The notes under the pieces were generated by a model. It ran no database searches. It saw only the letters and a list, made by a program, of their open reading frames with translations, and was not told the origin of the DNA. A stretch of DNA of 38,508 nucleotides, taken from Candidatus Pacearchaeota archaeon (GTDB taxonomy: Archaea; Nanoarchaeota; Nanoarchaeia; Pacearchaeales; GW2011-AR1). Shown here one piece after another: positions 35,678 to 38,508 of this stretch (positions within the stretch are counted from its first letter, which is position 1; each line of letters opens with the position of its first letter). The DNA is taken from the NCBI GenBank assembly GCA_002690445.1, contig NZER01000263.1:1-38508 (forward strand), in the 5' to 3' direction. Both the position numbers and the translations under genes were made by a program.

Positions 35678-37883
35678 GTGGAGAGCGGGCATCCATCTGT
35701 TCGACTGGGATGCCGACGGCGTGAGGATTCGCCTTGACCGGATGCGAGAGTCCTCCGACGGGTCCGTGAAGGGCGAAGTGTCGATAACCAAGACGGACAT
35801 ACCAGACGGGGAACTGGTCGAGGCCGACAGGCTGACCCTGAACGCGCCCCGAAGCCGCAAGGAGGTCGCCAACTTCTGCAACGACCGGGTGCCGGGCTAC
35901 GACTGGGCCGCGATGATCTCTCAGGCAGCGACGCTGGCAATACGCAGGCACCGGGAGGGCGAGCCCGCCGTGGACTTAGCAACGATGGAACGGCAGTCAG
36001 GAACAAGCTACCTGATCGAGCCGTTCCTGCTTGAGCACCAGCCCAACCTTATCTTCGGCGATGGCGGACTGGGCAAAAGCATCTTCGCGCTGTATTGCGC
36101 CGTACTGGTTGCCTCCGGCGCGTCCACCAAGAGGTTCATGGTGCAGCCGGGCAATGTGGGGTATCTCGATTACGAGGCCGACAAGGACGAAACGAGCCTG
36201 CGGCACGAGATGATATCCACGGGGCTAGAGATAGAGAAACCGCCGATGACATACCGTTTCTGCCACGAAGCGCTGTCAAACGACGTGCAGGCCGTCCAGA
36301 CACTTGTGGCGGAGCACGATATCCAGCTTCTGATCGTGGACTCGGCGGGACCGGCGTGCTCTGGAAAGCCCGAAGGCGCTGAGGAAACTATCGCGTTCTT
36401 CCGGGCGCTGCGGTCCCTCAAGGTCACGTCACTTATCGTCGCGCACGTCAGCAAGGGCGGAGGCCCACGCAAAGGACCATACGGCTGCTACTCTAGCGAC
36501 ACTGAGGTCTTAACCAAGGCGGGCTGGAAGCCCCATCCCGAAGTCGCTCTGTCAGACGAGGTAGCGTGCTTCAATCTGGATACCGAATACATTGAATGGC
36601 AACGCCCAACGGAGGTGCATAACTACGAATATCAAGGCGAGATGGTGCATTTCACCGGGCAGACCAAGGGCAGTCTCGATATTCTTGTGACGCCCAACCA
36701 TCGCATGGTTGTGAAGCCTGATTATAAACTACCGGTAGGAACCAAGAAGCCATATCGTAATCCTCGTGAGTGGCACTATAAAGAGGCCCGTCAACTACTT
36801 GGCGGATCAGCTTGGTTCTTCCCGTATGCCAGTAACGGCATCGCTAACGTAGAGCAAACAGAGATTAGCCCCGCCTTTGCTCGTTTCCTTGGGTGGTGGC
36901 TTTCGGAGGGCTCTCTAGACGGCAACGCCCCGGTGTTGACCCAGGCCGTCGGTCAAGTTGCTGATGCCATGCGCGAGACAGTAGAGGCTCTTGGGTATGA
37001 CTCCAAGGCGTGGTATGGAAAGAGTAGGCCGCATGAACAAACCGTAATGCAATTACGCCTGCGAAAAGCTACGGGGCTAGGCAAGTGGCTAAAGGCAGAA
37101 TGCGGGAAAGGTGCGCCGAATAAGCGCATCCCGCGCTTCTTATTCTCGGCATCCCTGGCGGTTCGTGAGGCCCTGTTTGCGGCACTCATTGAGGGCGATG
37201 GCTCCCTTGCCCCCAATGGCCGCATGCGATATTCGTCAAGCTCTCGCCAGCTTGCTGATGATGTACAGATGCTCGCTATCACGTTAGGCTATGCTGCACG
37301 CGTGGTATTCCGACCGCGCCCGCAACTGCTCCACCTTGACCAATGGGTAGTTCATATTGACCCACGCCGTCAACTCTCAATACGCCCTCGAAATGTTGAA
37401 ACGGTGGATTATGAAGGAACCGTTCACTGTCTTACGGTCCCGACCGGAGCGTATATAACCCGGCGTAATGGCTACATGGCCGTGGCTGGGAACTCGCCTT
37501 ACTGGGTCAACTTACCCCGTAGCGTCTGGGAGGTGCGCAAGTCTCAGAAGATGGACGCCGACTCGCTGGAGTTCTCCCTTTGGCACCGCAAAATCAATTC
37601 AGGTAAGTTACGCAGGCCGATGGCGTACCGAATCGACTTTCAGAATCCCGCTACGGTGTTCCACGAGCTCGACGTGCGGGACTCCCAAGAACTCAGCGAG
37701 GGGCTGCCGATGCCGGAACGGATCACGGCCTTGCTCGCTCGCGGGGCGCTGGACGCCGAGAGTATCGCAGAGACGCTGGACGCAAAGACAGACCTAGTAC
37801 GAGTGACCCTTTCGCGTGGCAAGAACCGGTTCGTGAGGCTCGGAGAGGGCAAATGGGGCAACCTGACTCGTGATGTTAATTAA
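35658..37883 (+). CDS. RepA-like AAA ATPase / replicative helicase with intein
   Basis: The 741-residue frame combines an extein and an intein. The extein is a RecA-fold ATPase of the RepA/AAA_25 type: Walker A GDGGLGKS at 134-141, YLDYEADKDE near 169-178, Walker B LLIVDS at 224-229 and VAHVSKGG at 261-268. A Cys at 277 begins an intein that ends at Asn612. The extein resumes with SPYWVNLPRSVWEV, exactly completing a conserved motif. The C-terminal extein has a winged-helix-like end (LLARGALDAESIAETLDA). It likely unwinds DNA during phage replication. TTG 35658 is chosen as start because the N-terminus from there matches the family and GGATAGG precedes it. Mature protein after splicing would be about 405 residues. 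Confidence 0.85.
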   Translation: MALPRHEWRAGIHLFDWDADGVRIRLDRMRESSDGSVKGEVSITKTDIPDGELVEADRLTLNAPRSRKEVANFCNDRVPGYDWAAMISQAATLAIRRHREGEPAVDLATMERQSGTSYLIEPFLLEHQPNLIFGDGGLGKSIFALYCAVLVASGASTKRFMVQPGNVGYLDYEADKDETSLRHEMISTGLEIEKPPMTYRFCHEALSNDVQAVQTLVAEHDIQLLIVDSAGPACSGKPEGAEETIAFFRALRSLKVTSLIVAHVSKGGGPRKGPYGCYSSDTEVLTKAGWKPHPEVALSDEVACFNLDTEYIEWQRPTEVHNYEYQGEMVHFTGQTKGSLDILVTPNHRMVVKPDYKLPVGTKKPYRNPREWHYKEARQLLGGSAWFFPYASNGIANVEQTEISPAFARFLGWWLSEGSLDGNAPVLTQAVGQVADAMRETVEALGYDSKAWYGKSRPHEQTVMQLRLRKATGLGKWLKAECGKGAPNKRIPRFLFSASLAVREALFAALIEGDGSLAPNGRMRYSSSSRQLADDVQMLAITLGYAARVVFRPRPQLLHLDQWVVHIDPRRQLSIRPRNVETVDYEGTVHCLTVPTGAYITRRNGYMAVAGNSPYWVNLPRSVWEVRKSQKMDADSLEFSLWHRKINSGKLRRPMAYRIDFQNPATVFHELDVRDSQELSEGLPMPERITALLARGALDAESIAETLDAKTDLVRVTLSRGKNRFVRLGEGKWGNLTRDVN
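36486..37493 (+). mobile_element. Intein with LAGLIDADG homing endonuclease (336 aa)
   Basis: The intein starts with Cys277 and ends with Asn612 before Ser613. Splicing blocks are visible: block A CYSSDTEVLTKAGW, block B GSLDILVTPNHRMVV (Thr345/His348), block F near VHCLTVPTGAYITRR, block G YMAVAGN. The penultimate residue is Gly instead of the usual His. Two LAGLIDADG motifs (FLGWWLSEGS 410-419, ALFAALIEGDGS 505-516) define a dodecapeptide homing endonuclease. The DNA is visibly less GC-rich than the extein, consistent with recent transfer. The insertion site is a conserved ATPase motif, as is typical for inteins. Confidence 0.85.
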
Positions 37884-37916
37884 CAACCTCTTAACATTAA
37901 GTTTAGTCTATAGACT
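37872..37916. promoter_or_regulatory. Palindromes between ATPase and RusA genes
   Basis: GATGTTAATTAA (37872-37883) shares 11 bases with the large inverted repeat at 27377-27424. TGTTAA (37874) pairs with TTAACA (37891-37896). AGTCTATAGACT (37905-37916) is a perfect 12-base palindrome and contains a TATAGA box. It is a plausible operator or promoter region for the RusA gene. Confidence 0.35.
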
Positions 37917-37930
37917 GACGGAGCACCCCG

Positions 37931-38431
37931 ATGCCTGACACCGTGCCCGCGCTCGACAAGAAGACGTTTCGGGGACCAGACTGGATCGTATACGAAGCCC
38001 ATGGCGAGATTGAGGGCGTCGGATATCATGTTACGTGGGAGCCGAACCGGTCATTCTTGCTCACAATGGCCGCTCGTGTGATGCCAGCGGTGCGGATGAC
38101 GCGAACCGGGAAATGGAGCGACCGACCCGCGAAGTACCAGGCTATCCAAGGAGCACTCCGCGACAGGGTGATTCTACTCATGCGGGAGCACTCGATAGAG
38201 CCGTTCCCGAAGGATGTGAGGTTAGCCCTCGGAGCGAGTTTCTACCTGACCCCAGGCCATGCCCGTGGCGATCTTGGGAACCTGGAGAAGGCGGTCGAGG
38301 ACATGCTGCAAGGTGCTCTGTACGAGAACGACCGCTGTATCTGGGCGCGGCTACCGGGTCGAAAGGTCCACTCAAAAGTAAATCGTTTCATGGTCAAAGT
38401 GGAGGTACTGCAAGGAGACACCGATGGCTGA
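37931..38431 (+). CDS. RusA-like Holliday junction resolvase
   Basis: The 166-residue protein cleaves branched DNA during replication or packaging. It has the typical central acidic/Asn/Lys pattern GDLGNLEKAVEDMLQG (Asp114, Asn117, Lys120, Asp124) followed by NDRCI (Asp134), and a basic start of the domain (RMTRTGKWSDRPA). Overall length is somewhat above RusA (about 120) because of an N-terminal extension. GGAG precedes the ATG. It follows the replicative ATPase, and fits a replication-recombination module. Confidence 0.75.
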   Translation: MPDTVPALDKKTFRGPDWIVYEAHGEIEGVGYHVTWEPNRSFLLTMAARVMPAVRMTRTGKWSDRPAKYQAIQGALRDRVILLMREHSIEPFPKDVRLALGASFYLTPGHARGDLGNLEKAVEDMLQGALYENDRCIWARLPGRKVHSKVNRFMVKVEVLQGDTDG

Positions 38432-38508
38432 GACGACTGCAATCGAATGGGCCGCCTATGATATAATGGGCGTATGGCTGGTACCCGTAGAGGCTCGTTG
38501 CTTACAGC
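38424..38508 (+). CDS. Partial reading frame overlapping the RusA stop
   Basis: ATG 38424 overlaps the RusA stop, with AAGGAG eight bases upstream, and reads MAETTAIEWAAYDIMG to the window edge. The first nine residues are like Gp37/DUF5131-family phage proteins (MAETTxIEW), but the match ends there. If the ends join as a circle this frame would stop about 14 codons past the edge. It may be a relic or a very short peptide. Confidence 0.35.
   Translation, partial: MAETTAIEWAAYDIMGVWLVPVEARCLQ
38459..38467 (+). promoter_or_regulatory. Extended -10 promoter at the window end
   Basis: TGATATAAT gives a perfect extended -10 (TGnTATAAT). Six bases later an ATG begins (38474). No -35 is evident. 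The geometry matches two other candidate leaderless starts in this window. Confidence 0.5.
38474..38508 (+). CDS. Partial small gene with leaderless-type promoter
   Basis: ATG 38474 lies six bases after a perfect extended -10 and reads MAGTRRGSLLT to the edge. In a circular genome the frame continues without a stop into the frame that ends at 82, giving 38 residues. No family is recognised. It overlaps the frame from 38424 in a different phase, and at most one of them is likely to be expressed strongly. Confidence 0.35.
   Translation, partial: MAGTRRGSLLT

Noticed and set aside
1..38508. CRISPR array, insertion sequence, integrase or attachment site
   Set aside because: No regularly spaced repeats, transposase motifs or tyrosine/serine recombinase signatures were seen in any translated frame.

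Overview
The window looks like a complete or nearly complete genome of a tailed double-stranded DNA phage of about 38.5 kb. It carries portal, both terminase subunits, HK97-type capsid, scaffold, tail proteins and phage replication and recombination genes. No ribosomal, tRNA or housekeeping gene is intact, and I see no integrase or repressor. Layout is two-armed: an early arm reads rightward (+) from 28.8 kb to the window end, and a late arm reads leftward (-) from 28.7 kb to 1.9 kb. The rightward genes at 1-1.7 kb would continue the early arm if the ends join as a circle, and one small reading frame stays open and in phase across such a join. Gene content is podovirus-like (nozzle-like protein, two giant internal virion-type proteins, no tape measure), but no family is assigned with certainty.

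Early arm. A consensus-like promoter at 28721-28750 precedes a Gp88-family protein and a run of tightly packed, often overlapping small genes, many with CxxC zinc sites. Next come an HNH homing endonuclease, a recombination-associated protein, and a structured-looking 313-bp non-coding gap. A decayed HNH/zinc-ribbon protein, a RepA-like ATPase/helicase interrupted by a 336-residue intein with a LAGLIDADG endonuclease, and a RusA resolvase follow. The left edge adds a C5-cytosine DNA methyltransferase that carries a second, convincing protein in a shifted frame.

Late arm, in transcription order. The small terminase at 28.7 kb is separated from the large terminase by a zinc ribbon, a small protein, an APS-kinase-like P-loop protein, a 46-residue protein and a sigma-region-4/RNA-polymerase-alpha-CTD fusion. 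Then come large terminase, portal, two giant proteins (1242 and 1457 aa), a Com-like zinc finger, a terminator, scaffold, major capsid protein, a decoration-like protein whose natural start codon is missing, and a set of head-tail proteins. The arm ends with an adaptor carrying a carbohydrate-binding domain, a beta-rich tail protein, a tail fibre and a small membrane-protein cluster likely to act in lysis. No endolysin is recognisable.

Host. Strong AGGAG-type ribosome binding sites and bacterial sigma-70-like promoters point to a bacterium, with a GC-rich genome. A degraded dnaG zinc-finger fragment at 1725-1952 has the spacing I associate with Chloroflexota primases. Together with the missing endolysin, this suggests, but does not prove, a Chloroflexota host that may lack peptidoglycan. 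The most noteworthy items are the sigma4-alphaCTD fusion, the dual-coding methyltransferase locus, the candidate structured RNA at 34.2-34.4 kb, the intein, and repeated -10/6-nt/ATG geometry suggesting leaderless mRNAs.
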